Positions 40,628 through 49,896 of a DNA stretch of 64,000 nt are shown here, piece by piece. Both the position numbers and the translations under genes were made by a program. Each line of letters starts with the position of its first letter. Positions within the stretch are counted from its first letter, which is position 1. The stretch is from Actinomycetes bacterium. GTDB taxonomy: Bacteria > Actinomycetota > Actinomycetes > Mycobacteriales > Mycobacteriaceae. The DNA is taken from contig JAEYMI010000062.1 of the NCBI GenBank assembly GCA_023461275.1, positions 50,537 to 114,536 on the forward strand. Reading direction: 5' to 3'. A model generated the notes under the pieces. It made no database searches. It saw nothing but the letters and a program-made list of their open reading frames with translations, and was not told the DNA's origin.

Positions 40628-41221
40628 ATGCCAATCGCAGCCGACCCTGCCACCACCGTCCTGGTCGACATGGACGGAGTGCTGTGCGACTTCGACAGCG
40701 CCGTACTGCGTGGCCTCCCCGACGATCTCGAGCGCGTGCCGCGCAGCAACTTCTACATTGCCAAGGATTACCCCGACCACAAGGCACTGGTGGCCGAGGT
40801 CTACTCGCACCCGGAGTTCTTTTACGAACTCGAACCGATCGACGGGGCCCTGGAGGGCTGGCAGCGCCTCGTCGATCTGGGTTACTCCCCGCGCATCTGC
40901 TCGGCACCGTTGACACTGAACCCCAAATCGGTTGAGGGAAAGCAGGACTGGCTCCGCAGACACCTTGCACCAGCCTTCGGCGAATCAGTGGTGGACGATG
41001 CGATCTTCGACAAGCAGAAGCACCTGTACCAGGGCCTGGCCATCATCGACGACAGGCCGACGATGGAAACCGGCGACGGCCCCGCGCCGTGGACGCACAT
41101 CGTCTTCGACGCCGCATACAACCGTCACGTCCCGGACTCGGTGGCACGGTTGCGAGGTTGGCGTGACCCCAACCTCGGCCCGCTGCTGGATTCCCTCGTC
41201 GCTCGTGGCTCGGTGGCTTGA
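40628..41221 (+). CDS. 5'(3')-deoxyribonucleotidase-like HAD phosphatase
   Basis: 197 aa. VLVDMDGVLCDFDSAV is HAD motif I, with both aspartates; ICSAPLTLNP replaces the usual motif II Ser/Thr segment of the NT5C family, and AIIDDRPTMETGDG is motif IV. The family removes 5'-phosphate from (deoxy)nucleoside monophosphates. Start ATG 40628. Its stop overlaps the TTG start of the transporter (TTGA), so they are translationally coupled. Confidence 0.85.
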   Translation: MPIAADPATTVLVDMDGVLCDFDSAVLRGLPDDLERVPRSNFYIAKDYPDHKALVAEVYSHPEFFYELEPIDGALEGWQRLVDLGYSPRICSAPLTLNPKSVEGKQDWLRRHLAPAFGESVVDDAIFDKQKHLYQGLAIIDDRPTMETGDGPAPWTHIVFDAAYNRHVPDSVARLRGWRDPNLGPLLDSLVARGSVA

Positions 41222-42429
41222 GCTTGAGTGCCCTCGCCTTCCTGCGTCATGTCCCGGCTGCCCGATGGCCGGCAGCATGCAGCATCCTGGCTCGAATTCC
41301 CACTGGAGCAGTCGGTCTCGTCCTGCCGCTGATCGCGATCACCGATCCCGAACTCGGAATAGGGATCGGTGGCGTCGCCTTTGCGTGCTGCCGCGTCGCG
41401 AACGCGGTGTCGGGTCCGGCGTGGGGCCGCATGGTCGACCGTGCCGGTATTCAGCGTGTGGTGCTGGGTCTCACGTGCGCCTTTGTGACGGTGGCGCTCA
41501 TGCTGGCGGCAGCACCGATGAACGTACCGATCTTCCTGCTCGGGTCCGTCGGACTGGGCATCTTCATCGCGCCGATCCCGGCGATCATGCGGTCGCTGTG
41601 GAACCGACAACTACCTGATCAGAGCGATCGAGACGCAGCGAATGCGTGGGAGTCGGTGCTCTCCGAACTCATCCTGATCTCCGCCCGGCTACTGATCGCC
41701 GTCGTCTCCCTGCTTGTCAGCCTGCAGTGGGTGATGGTCGTCCTCGCGGCACTGTCACTCATCGGTGGCGTCGGCCTGGTGTGCACGCCGCTGGTCCGTG
41801 GCGACTCGGGCACACATCTCGGAGCCGGTCGTCGAACCCTGCGCGGCCTGATGGCCGGCCGCACCCTCTTCACCATCTTCACGCTCGCCTCGGCCTCCCT
41901 CGGCGCATTCAGCATTGGACTCATCGAGGGTGCGCACCGGAGTTCGTCCGGCGCGACATTGGCGTCCCTGGCTGTGGGTGCGTGGGCTCTCGGCAGCGTC
42001 GTCGGGGTGCAGCTGGGGCGCCTCGACCGCGTCGCCCAGACCATACGCGGCCTGTCGATCTTGTTGGCCACCATGGGATTTCTTCAGCTCTTCACGATCG
42101 CCGCGAGTGGATTCGGGCCGGCGGCGCTGCTGGTCTCAGCCTTCGTGGCCGGACTTCCGATCGCTGCCATCATCTCCGGGCTCTATCGGGTTCTGCCGAC
42201 CATCACCCCACCCGGACAGGAGACCGAGTTCTTCGCGTGGGCGGTCACCGCGATCCTGATCGGCGACGGCGCCGGTGCGGTGGTGGCGGGGTTCGTCGTC
42301 GATCTGGCGTCAGTTGCTGTCATCGTGACCGCCGTCATCCCGACCGCACTCGCCGCACTGGCAGTCCGGATCAGTCTGGGTGAGCACGATCGCGACCGTC
42401 CACGCATGGAGCCACGGGTTTCGACGTGA
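41218..42429 (+). CDS. Major facilitator superfamily transporter
   Basis: 403 aa, about twelve hydrophobic segments. GRMVDRAGIQRVV matches the MFS motif A loop between helices 2 and 3. Substrate unknown; drug or metabolite efflux is the usual default. TTG 41218 overlaps the nucleotidase stop, and its own stop overlaps the GTG of the TIR-NLR gene (GTGA), placing it mid-operon. TTG 41224 is an alternative start. Confidence 0.8.
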   Translation: MSLSALAFLRHVPAARWPAACSILARIPTGAVGLVLPLIAITDPELGIGIGGVAFACCRVANAVSGPAWGRMVDRAGIQRVVLGLTCAFVTVALMLAAAPMNVPIFLLGSVGLGIFIAPIPAIMRSLWNRQLPDQSDRDAANAWESVLSELILISARLLIAVVSLLVSLQWVMVVLAALSLIGGVGLVCTPLVRGDSGTHLGAGRRTLRGLMAGRTLFTIFTLASASLGAFSIGLIEGAHRSSSGATLASLAVGAWALGSVVGVQLGRLDRVAQTIRGLSILLATMGFLQLFTIAASGFGPAALLVSAFVAGLPIAAIISGLYRVLPTITPPGQETEFFAWAVTAILIGDGAGAVVAGFVVDLASVAVIVTAVIPTALAALAVRISLGEHDRDRPRMEPRVST

Positions 42430-45400
42430 CAGCTTCAGGCCAATCCAACTTCGACGTCTTCATCAGCTATGCCACCAGGGACAACTCGTCAGGATGGGTC
42501 GATGAGTTGGTATCTCGTCTCCGCAAGGCGTGGCTCACGGACGTCGGCACATCGAGGCCACTCTCGGTGTTCTTTGACAAGCAAGCGATCGAATCGATGG
42601 ATCAGTGGGAGCATCGGCTGGGGCAAGGCCTCCGCTCGTCGCGAGTCCTCTTGGTCTGCGCGACCACAAACTACTATCGAAGCGACTACTGCCGCAAAGA
42701 ATGGGTGGAATTCCATCGTCACAACGCACGGCGCCTCGCCAGCAGCGATGCCGTGGCAGGGTTGGCCACATACAAGCCGAATACAACTGTCACAGAAGAC
42801 ACTTCAGAGATCAGAGCCTGGCGCCACGAGGTAGACGCCACCCAAATCGAGGATCTGTCACCATACGTACACGATGGCTCGATCGACGTTGCCGACCCGG
42901 CAGTGAGCCGACACATCGAATCGATGATCCGACGAATCATCGCGCACGTCAGCCGAATACGCTCGGCTGCCGCCGCGCCGCACAACTTCGCGCTTGCCAG
43001 CAGCACCTTCGTCGGCAGATCGAAGGACCGAAAAGAGCTGCGCAACAATCTCTCCAGTACCGGTTCCATCGGCACGGTTACCGTCCTTCATGCCATCGGC
43101 GGTATGGGCAAATCCGATCTGGCAACCACCTACGCCACCGAGCACGCGCACTTCTACCGGGGCGGCATGTGGCGGGTGCCGTGCGAACAGCACAAAGACA
43201 TCCTTGGCGCGCTGTCCGAGCTGGCACGCAGCGAGGAGATCCTCGGGCTCGTCGATGCGGACCACAGCGATGCGCAGGCATTGGGACGTCGCGTCGTAAC
43301 GAAGCTCGAGGCCCTGACCGCCGACGTCAACGACCAGTCCGCTGCGCACTGCCTCCTGATCCTGGACAACGTGACATCTGCGAAGCTATTGGGGGTCAAC
43401 TCACTCGACCATCTGCCGGAGGTCGAGTGGCTCCACGTGGTGGCAACGACCCGACTCGGAGCCGAGGACGTCGGCCCGGTAAGTCGCCTGACGTGGCAGC
43501 AGATCGAGCCGCTCGAGAACGGCGACGCGATGGCAATCTTCGAGCAATACCAACGCGCCGCAACAGCATTCCGGTCGCCAGGACCGGTGTTCTCGCCGGG
43601 GCAGCATCACGTCATCGAGCGCATCATCACACTCCTCGGCGGTTACACGCTCGCCGTAGAATTGGCGGCAGCTTACCTGGCGTCGAACAAGGTTCAGCCC
43701 GCACAACTCCTCGCGGCGCTCGAAGGTGATGGCGGAACCACCAATCTCAACAGAGTGAGCAAATCACGCTTCGCCGACGCCATCCGCCACCAGGACAAGA
43801 TGGTGACCACCATTCTGGATCAGACGATGGACACCCTGTCACCGCGCGCCCAATCAGCCCTCACATACGCCAGCCTCCTACCGCCCGACACCATTTCATG
43901 GCAATGGCTGGAGGAACTCACCGCCGCGGTCGGCGACGAGGAGCCCTCCGACAGCGGACACCCCGCAATGCCCGGGCTGGACGGCGATTGGTCCGACGAC
44001 CGGAGCATCCTCGAGGGGCGGGCGCTTCTGAGTCCTGCCGACACCGAAGGCAACGCACGCTTACATCGCGTACTCGGCGAACACTTGGCGCAGCTCGTCA
44101 CCGATACGCATCGCAGCGAGTTGCAGTTCCTGCTCAAGGATGTCGTGATCTCCACCGAGCGCAGCATCGCCGACCCGTTGGCGCTGCGCACACTGGTTCT
44201 CGCTCTCACCCGAGCGGTCTCGCAGGTTCCCGATCTGATTACGAGCATCTACCGGATCGCTCCTACTGCACGCAACTACGTCGATTCCGGCTCCATCACC
44301 GCACTGGTCGCTAAGACTGTGGTCGTCGCCAGAGAAGAGGCCGAGACACATCCCGACGATACTGACCGTAAGCGCCTCCTGGCCCTTACCCACCTGCTGT
44401 CCGCTCAAGTGTCTGACGACCCGGAATCAGTAGATACCCGGTTACACGAATCCAGCTCGATAATCCAGGAGCTACTAGAATCCGACTCCTCGAATTCGGT
44501 CTGGCGCAGTGATGAGGCGCGGATTCTCGACCTGATGGGCAGCCGTCTACTGAACCGCAAGGACGTGACCGGAGCTCTGTCCAAATATGAAGCGGCACAA
44601 CAGATCAGGCATGAGCTCATGCAGGCTGAGCCCGGGAATCAGGATTGGGAACGACTGTACGCCAACAGTCTTGCGCGAGTAGGCGCTACGCTGCGCAAGT
44701 TTACCGACGAGCACCAACAGCACCGCGCCCTGGCCACGCTGCGCGAAGCGGTCAAGATTCGGCAGAAACTTCTGGACGCTGACGCCGACAACCGGATGTA
44801 TAAACGCGAGCTCGCCATCGACCTCACACACCTTGCCACAGCCGAGTCACGAGTCGATCATTCTGTAGCACTGAAGTATTCGCGCCAAGCGCTGGAGATT
44901 CGCCGACAACTCTCGTCGTCGGACATCCACAACATGCAGCTGCAATACGAATTGGCAACCAGCCACGTCAACGTCGCATCGCTGGTGGAGAGAGAATCTT
45001 CAGCGACGGTATTGTCCGAGCTCGAACAAGCGTTGGCGATCCGGTACAAGCTTGCCAAAGCAGACGAGAATAACGTCAGCTGGAAGCGCGATCTCGCACG
45101 GGCACTCACCCGGATCGGCCAACTGTGCTTCACATTGAATCGGGATACCGACGTGAACCGGGATATCGACGCACACGCTCATTTCGCATCAGCGGTGAGC
45201 GCGTGGCGGGCCGTCGTCGCCATCAGCCCGACTCTCCACGATCGATACGAGCTCGCGGTGTCTTTGTCGCATCTCGCTGACGTATGCGAGTCCGACGACG
45301 ACCCCACCGAACACGAATTGGCACCGGAGTCACGAGCGATTTACGCCAAGGCGAGCACATTGCTCGGCGAACTGCTGGACGACAGTTCAGGTATCGACGA

Positions 45401-45470
45401 CCACACGGCGACCAAGTGTCGGAGTTTGTTGGCGCATATCGAGCTGGCCGTCACACCCGGATCGAGCTGA
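42426..45470 (+). CDS. TIR-NB-ARC-TPR protein (NLR-like, STAND NTPase)
   Basis: 1,014 aa. N-terminal TIR domain (1-~165): FDVFISYATRDNSS and SDYCRKEW, where Glu92 fits the NAD-cleaving residue. NB-ARC: AIGGMGKSDLA (Walker A, K229), CLLILDN (Walker B, D314), VVATTR and LGGYTLAVELAA (GLPL-like). The C-terminal half carries TPR-like helical repeats (ALSKYEAAQQIRHEL, ALATLREAVKIRQKL, ALKYSRQALEIRRQL, ELEQALAIRYKL). Related bacterial proteins detect phage components and then deplete NAD+. Start GTG 42426 overlaps the transporter stop; convergent with the CHAT operon, 22 bp away. Confidence 0.9.
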   Translation: MTASGQSNFDVFISYATRDNSSGWVDELVSRLRKAWLTDVGTSRPLSVFFDKQAIESMDQWEHRLGQGLRSSRVLLVCATTNYYRSDYCRKEWVEFHRHNARRLASSDAVAGLATYKPNTTVTEDTSEIRAWRHEVDATQIEDLSPYVHDGSIDVADPAVSRHIESMIRRIIAHVSRIRSAAAAPHNFALASSTFVGRSKDRKELRNNLSSTGSIGTVTVLHAIGGMGKSDLATTYATEHAHFYRGGMWRVPCEQHKDILGALSELARSEEILGLVDADHSDAQALGRRVVTKLEALTADVNDQSAAHCLLILDNVTSAKLLGVNSLDHLPEVEWLHVVATTRLGAEDVGPVSRLTWQQIEPLENGDAMAIFEQYQRAATAFRSPGPVFSPGQHHVIERIITLLGGYTLAVELAAAYLASNKVQPAQLLAALEGDGGTTNLNRVSKSRFADAIRHQDKMVTTILDQTMDTLSPRAQSALTYASLLPPDTISWQWLEELTAAVGDEEPSDSGHPAMPGLDGDWSDDRSILEGRALLSPADTEGNARLHRVLGEHLAQLVTDTHRSELQFLLKDVVISTERSIADPLALRTLVLALTRAVSQVPDLITSIYRIAPTARNYVDSGSITALVAKTVVVAREEAETHPDDTDRKRLLALTHLLSAQVSDDPESVDTRLHESSSIIQELLESDSSNSVWRSDEARILDLMGSRLLNRKDVTGALSKYEAAQQIRHELMQAEPGNQDWERLYANSLARVGATLRKFTDEHQQHRALATLREAVKIRQKLLDADADNRMYKRELAIDLTHLATAESRVDHSVALKYSRQALEIRRQLSSSDIHNMQLQYELATSHVNVASLVERESSATVLSELEQALAIRYKLAKADENNVSWKRDLARALTRIGQLCFTLNRDTDVNRDIDAHAHFASAVSAWRAVVAISPTLHDRYELAVSLSHLADVCESDDDPTEHELAPESRAIYAKASTLLGELLDDSSGIDDHTATKCRSLLAHIELAVTPGSS

Positions 45471-45492
45471 ACCCGCATCGATTGGTTCCGGC

Positions 45493-46038
45493 TCAGAGAT
45501 GCAACTCGACGCGGATGACACCGGATAGGGACGGGAGACCCGTCACCAGATCCTCGAGACGATCGGTGACGCGCCACTGATCCACGATGTCGTCGATCAG
45601 TTCGTCAATGGACTCGCGTGTCAGCGAGTCATCGGCGAACACATCCACGTAACCCGGCACAGTCTGGCTCGAGGTTTCCAGTGCCGTGGAATCCAATGCG
45701 ATAAGCCGAACACCCCGGTAGGGCACTTTTTTCTCGCGGAATGGATTGACGATATCGTCGCCGACACGCACCACGACATCGCCGCCGAGCTTCTGGTCGA
45801 TGCGGGCGAATATCGCCGCGACGCCTTCGGTTTCACCGGTCAGGGTTACGCTGCACCCACCCGCAGGACCGGAGACGAGATCTCCCAGCGCAGCCCAGAT
45901 CGCCCGAGCGGGCACCGGGTCGAGGTCGCCCCGAAACGTCCCGTCCTTCCACGCGATCATGACACCGACGCTCTCGGCGTCGGCGAAGATCTCGTCGTCC
46001 TCGGTCAGATCGGGGTCTACGAAGAGTTCACGCCTCAC
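45493..46038 (-). CDS. Unknown acidic 181-aa protein of the CHAT operon
   Basis: 181 aa, very acidic at the N-terminus (RRELFVDPDLTEDDEIFADAE) with a predicted alpha/beta centre (GVMIAWKDGTFRGDLDPVPARAIWAALGDL). Unrecognised. GTG 46038 is preferred because GGAGGT lies 6 nt upstream; GTG 46044 overlaps that site. Located 27 bp downstream of the CHAT gene, so part of the same operon. Could be a regulator, substrate or inhibitor of the protease. Confidence 0.7.
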   Translation of the reverse strand: MRRELFVDPDLTEDDEIFADAESVGVMIAWKDGTFRGDLDPVPARAIWAALGDLVSGPAGGCSVTLTGETEGVAAIFARIDQKLGGDVVVRVGDDIVNPFREKKVPYRGVRLIALDSTALETSSQTVPGYVDVFADDSLTRESIDELIDDIVDQWRVTDRLEDLVTGLPSLSGVIRVELHL

Positions 46039-46065
46039 TGCCACACCTCCAGCTACTTGCCAACG

Positions 46066-48420
46066 TCAATCACAGTAAGTGATCAGTCGAGCCCAGGCTC
46101 CGACAGGCACCGACTCGCGGTGGAGCGCGAGTTGGGCCCGGGCGAGCAGGTCGGCAAGCGGGAGTGGGGATCCGGATCGAACAGCGCGGATGATCGATGC
46201 GGCAACTCGACCGGCCAGCTCGTCGTCAAGGGCGCCGCTGGAGGTCACGACCGATCCTGCTCCCCCGATCAGAACCGCGATCGAGAAGGCGAGCGGCTCA
46301 GAGCGCGCGGCCTGCAAACTGCCCAGATGACAGGCCGCGAGCAAGACATTCGCGGGCCAACGGAGACCGAAAGCGGCTGCCGCGGTGAGTGGTTGGGGAA
46401 CCATGAGCTCGTGACCGAGTCCCTCACCGTCACCGTGGGCCGAGACATGCAGAAACCCGTACTCGTGGCTCGGGTCCCGAAGTTCCTCCACCAGACCGGC
46501 ACCAAGCGCCTGGACCGACAGCTCGCCGGTCGCGACATCGCGTGTGCCCGCATAAGTTCCGACGCCTTCGAACGCAGACTCAGATGCGCTGATACCCCAC
46601 GCGTCGAGTTCTGCATCAAGCGACAGTGCGCCCAGCACCGTCCCGTCAGTGCGTCGGACAGGGTCTGCGATCAGGCTCGCGAGCACCGGCCCGGTGATCG
46701 GCCCCGGACGCCTCTGTGAAACGCAAGCCAGAGTTGGTGCCAGCGCGACCGTGACGTCCTCTATGAGCAGCCGCTCAACCGATTCGTCGACGGTCGTCTC
46801 GGGCCAGGGTAGGCCGGCCCATGGCAGACCTGCGATTGTCGTGTCAGGCGAAATCAACAGATTCGGCCGCGCCGAACGGCATGCGAGTCGCATGGCCTCG
46901 AGGAGCTGTTCGGAGAACAGCTCCTTCGACAGACCCCGAAGGTCGCCGTCGAAGTGTGTATCCGAGACTCTTCGTACGGCGGATTCGCGAAGTATCAACT
47001 CGCTGAAGGTCATTGCCCCCGAGGGCAGAACTTCGAGACGGAACAGAAACTGCTTCGTTCCGCCGGAATGGGTTTCGCACAGAACGTATTCCACGCCGAA
47101 GCGGTCCCCGAGACGAGACCGAACGTCCTGCAGTGTCACACGATCCGGGTACACATAGTCGAGACACGTGTCGTGGAAGTTCTGGAGCGCGGCTGCGCGT
47201 TCCGCACGTCGCAGCTGCTGAATCGACGCCCGGCCTTCGTCGTCGATCGCGTCGTAAGTGTCGAAGAGCCGACCATCAAGATAGGCAAGTTGGTTGAGGC
47301 GCTTGCGAATATGGGACGGAAACTGGACTTCCCGATTCTGCAGGAGGTGCGCGATCGCACCCTGCTTCAGATGGATGGTCACCCCGAAGCCGACCCGAGC
47401 ATTGCCGGATCTCGCAGCGAGCACCGCGACGTCGCCCAGGGTACGACGCAGTACCGCCGCCAACGGACTGTGACTGCGCGCGGTCAGTGCCCATCGCGAC
47501 TGCACCTCGGTGACGATCGCAACGACCATGTCGAGTTGCTGCGCGAGCCCCTCTGAATCGCCGCATTGGTCGTACATCTCCGCCAGAGTCAGCCGAATCG
47601 CGGCCTCGTGGACCATGAATCGGACCTTGGACTCCCGCGGCCCATCCAAGACTCCCAGCACGTCGTGCTCGAACATGCCCGGGAGTTGATCAGGGTCCAC
47701 CCCGCCGCGCGCATACCTTGCCAGTAACCGCACCATCCGGTACTTCGCGAATGTCAGTGTCTGCTCAAACCGGCTGATGACGGCGGTGCGTTCCGGTGAT
47801 AACCACTCATCAAGTTCGTCTAACCGACCAGCCCATACCAACGTCAGGATCCGTTCGCACTCCAGGTCGATTCTGCGATCTTCGACGCCGGATGCACGGA
47901 ACAGCTCGTCGTCGCCCGAAGAGTCGAGCAACTGCGGCAGTCGCGAGAAGTCACTCGACAGCCGCGCCATCCGATGCTCGGCAACCAGTGCGTAGGTATA
48001 CGCTTCCCTGTCCCTGTTTTCCCCTAGGTAGGTCGCCGCCGCGGTCAGTTCATCCTGAGCCGCGCGAGCTTGCGCATAAACCGCCTGTGCGCGCGGTGCA
48101 GGCCGGTCCAATGGCCACCACGTAGCGGTCGAACTCAAGGACATACATTGCGCGAACGCAGCGATATCGCCGATCCAATTGAACGCATCCACCCGCTTGG
48201 GTTTGATGCCCATCCGGGCCGTATCGGCAATGTTGAGATGCCGCTCGACGGCAGAACGCAGAATGTCGGGCCGGTTGAAGACGATACGTCGTGCGTTCTG
48301 GCCCATGTTGATTCGGCTCGCGACCTCAGCCCGATGCGCTAGTAGGCAACTGTCGTAGCGGTGCATGACCCGTTTGACGAAAACCGTCGGATCAACCGCC
48401 ACGCTCTGCGCTGTACTCAT
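46066..48420 (-). CDS. CHAT-domain protease protein
   Basis: 784 aa. The C-terminal ~330 residues are a CHAT (caspase HetF Associated with TPRs) domain: LHVSAHGDGEG with His662 and VLLAACHLGS with Cys697, the catalytic pair, and the preceding GLPWAGLPWPE block. The N-terminal ~440 residues are helical, probably TPR-like repeats. CHAT proteases are activated in bacterial immune systems (e.g. Craspase, CHAT/gasdermin) and cleave partner proteins. ATG 48420 overlaps the upstream gene stop (ATGA); the longer frame antisense to that gene is rejected. Confidence 0.88.
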   Translation of the reverse strand: MSTAQSVAVDPTVFVKRVMHRYDSCLLAHRAEVASRINMGQNARRIVFNRPDILRSAVERHLNIADTARMGIKPKRVDAFNWIGDIAAFAQCMSLSSTATWWPLDRPAPRAQAVYAQARAAQDELTAAATYLGENRDREAYTYALVAEHRMARLSSDFSRLPQLLDSSGDDELFRASGVEDRRIDLECERILTLVWAGRLDELDEWLSPERTAVISRFEQTLTFAKYRMVRLLARYARGGVDPDQLPGMFEHDVLGVLDGPRESKVRFMVHEAAIRLTLAEMYDQCGDSEGLAQQLDMVVAIVTEVQSRWALTARSHSPLAAVLRRTLGDVAVLAARSGNARVGFGVTIHLKQGAIAHLLQNREVQFPSHIRKRLNQLAYLDGRLFDTYDAIDDEGRASIQQLRRAERAAALQNFHDTCLDYVYPDRVTLQDVRSRLGDRFGVEYVLCETHSGGTKQFLFRLEVLPSGAMTFSELILRESAVRRVSDTHFDGDLRGLSKELFSEQLLEAMRLACRSARPNLLISPDTTIAGLPWAGLPWPETTVDESVERLLIEDVTVALAPTLACVSQRRPGPITGPVLASLIADPVRRTDGTVLGALSLDAELDAWGISASESAFEGVGTYAGTRDVATGELSVQALGAGLVEELRDPSHEYGFLHVSAHGDGEGLGHELMVPQPLTAAAAFGLRWPANVLLAACHLGSLQAARSEPLAFSIAVLIGGAGSVVTSSGALDDELAGRVAASIIRAVRSGSPLPLADLLARAQLALHRESVPVGAWARLITYCD

Positions 48421-49772
48421 CCAAGAATCCTCGTCATCCGATCCTTGCGGCCTGGCACCTTGCGGTGACGGTCCATGGAGAACCAACGCAAGCGCCATCC
48501 GCGATAAGACTCGAGACGTTGCTCGTGCCGGTCTCGGATGGCCTGCACCCCATCGAGATACGCACTCATATTGGCAGTTCCGATAATGTTCCCGTCGAAA
48601 TCTCGATCCGCCAACCACTTCGCGAGTTGCTCGATGTTCTCCGTCGACACCACTGTTTGCCACGGACCATCCGCAGGATTGAGCACAGTGGGCAACTCCG
48701 AACCAGGAAAGAGCACACCGAAGTTCAAGCGGATCTGAGCAATCGAGCGGGTATGCCGGGAGATGAAGGACTGCTCGCTGTTCGCCGGGTGACGTTCGAT
48801 CTGAGCGTAGGACGTGTAGAAGTTGCTGAGCAGTTGGTCGTGGTACTGCTCCCACGAGATGTCTTCGGGCACCGGTGGCCGACGTCCATCGGCCTCGAGA
48901 ACCGGACACATCGGAATGAGCAGAAGATAAGCGCGGGCGGTCATGATCCCGGGGTTCTGCAGAGACGAATGTGTCAAAAGGTTGTACAGGGTCTTTTTGG
49001 GTGCGAGTCCATAAGTTTCCTCGAAGTGGTTCACCAGGTGCAGTGACCTCGATCCACTGGTGATTCCGACCTGCAGTTGCAGTGCGAGACGTGCCATTTC
49101 ATCCACGTCATCGTCGGCCGCAAAGATGCCCTGCTCGACGCGCTCATCCCATTTGTTGAGGATGAATTCCGCCTGCCTGCAAGATGTTCCGGTCTCCGAC
49201 AGCTGGATCTGTTGCTCGATCTCGATCACGTCTTGCTTGAGCTGAGGAAGGTAGTCGGAATCGGCAAAGAATCCTGAGTTGATCTCGTCGACATGCGCTT
49301 GCAGTTTGTCCGCCGCGCGCTGATGGGCAGACCAGGCGTTGTCATATCCCTGCTCGGTATCGCTCTTCGAGTGTCCGAGGGCCTCGCCCCGGATCGCTCC
49401 AATCGCCCTGAGTCCGAACTCAGGCCACGGTAGCGCCTGAGCGGTCACACAGAGGCGGACCAGCTTGTCCAACAGCTCCCGCGCCGCTTCACGCTTTTCG
49501 AGATCATCGAATGCCTCGAAGTCCGGATCCAGATAATCATTGATCTCCTGGGCTCCGTCGTATAGCAGCGCCCCGACCAACCGAACCCGATGCGCGACTG
49601 ACTCATCAGGCAACCGTTCAGTGGACTGCTTACGACGCTCCCCGAGGTCTGCCATCGCGAGTGCAATCTTGTCGAGCACCACATCGATGTCCACGCCGGA
49701 CTTGCCGATGGGCGCGATTCGCTCCCACAACTCCTCGAGATCAGCCCAGAACTCGTCGTTCTGCAACGCCAT
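48417..49772 (-). CDS. Unknown 451-aa helical protein, first gene of the CHAT operon
   Basis: 451 aa, almost entirely alpha-helical by composition, rich in Leu, Glu, Arg and Gln, with no membrane segment and no recognised domain. Repeated ~30-residue helical patterns (e.g. FWADLEELWERIAPIGK, KDKIALAMADLGERR-like) are not clear enough to name. It may be a sensor or scaffold that brings activation to the CHAT protease. ATG 49772 has GGAGG 5 nt upstream; ATG 49775 and 49802 are alternatives. ATGA overlap couples it to CHAT. Confidence 0.7.
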   Translation of the reverse strand: MALQNDEFWADLEELWERIAPIGKSGVDIDVVLDKIALAMADLGERRKQSTERLPDESVAHRVRLVGALLYDGAQEINDYLDPDFEAFDDLEKREAARELLDKLVRLCVTAQALPWPEFGLRAIGAIRGEALGHSKSDTEQGYDNAWSAHQRAADKLQAHVDEINSGFFADSDYLPQLKQDVIEIEQQIQLSETGTSCRQAEFILNKWDERVEQGIFAADDDVDEMARLALQLQVGITSGSRSLHLVNHFEETYGLAPKKTLYNLLTHSSLQNPGIMTARAYLLLIPMCPVLEADGRRPPVPEDISWEQYHDQLLSNFYTSYAQIERHPANSEQSFISRHTRSIAQIRLNFGVLFPGSELPTVLNPADGPWQTVVSTENIEQLAKWLADRDFDGNIIGTANMSAYLDGVQAIRDRHEQRLESYRGWRLRWFSMDRHRKVPGRKDRMTRILG

Positions 49773-49845
49773 CATCGCCTCCCCAACCCGCCGCTCCGTC
49801 ATCTGGACCTGAATCCTCGCACGTCCGCGGCTGCGCTCACTGCCC

Positions 49846-49876
49846 CCTATTGGGGGGATCTTCTCCACCCAATAGG
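49846..49876. promoter_or_regulatory. Inverted repeat between the CHAT operon and the divergent gene
   Basis: CCTATTGGG (49846-49854) recurs inverted as CCCAATAGG (49868-49876), centre to centre 22 bp, in the short divergent promoter. The sequence also contains a local CCCCCTATTGGGGG symmetry. A candidate operator that could coordinate both directions; no regulator gene is adjacent. Confidence 0.5.
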
Positions 49877-49896
49877 CTCCACGTACCTTGGGCGTT

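Noticed and set aside
46057..47556. Plus-strand ORFs inside the CHAT gene
   Set aside because: Shadow frames; the minus strand contains the catalytic His and Cys in a full domain.
48421..48909. N-terminal extension of the CHAT ORF
   Set aside because: Lies inside the upstream gene in another frame; the ATGA overlap gives a better start.
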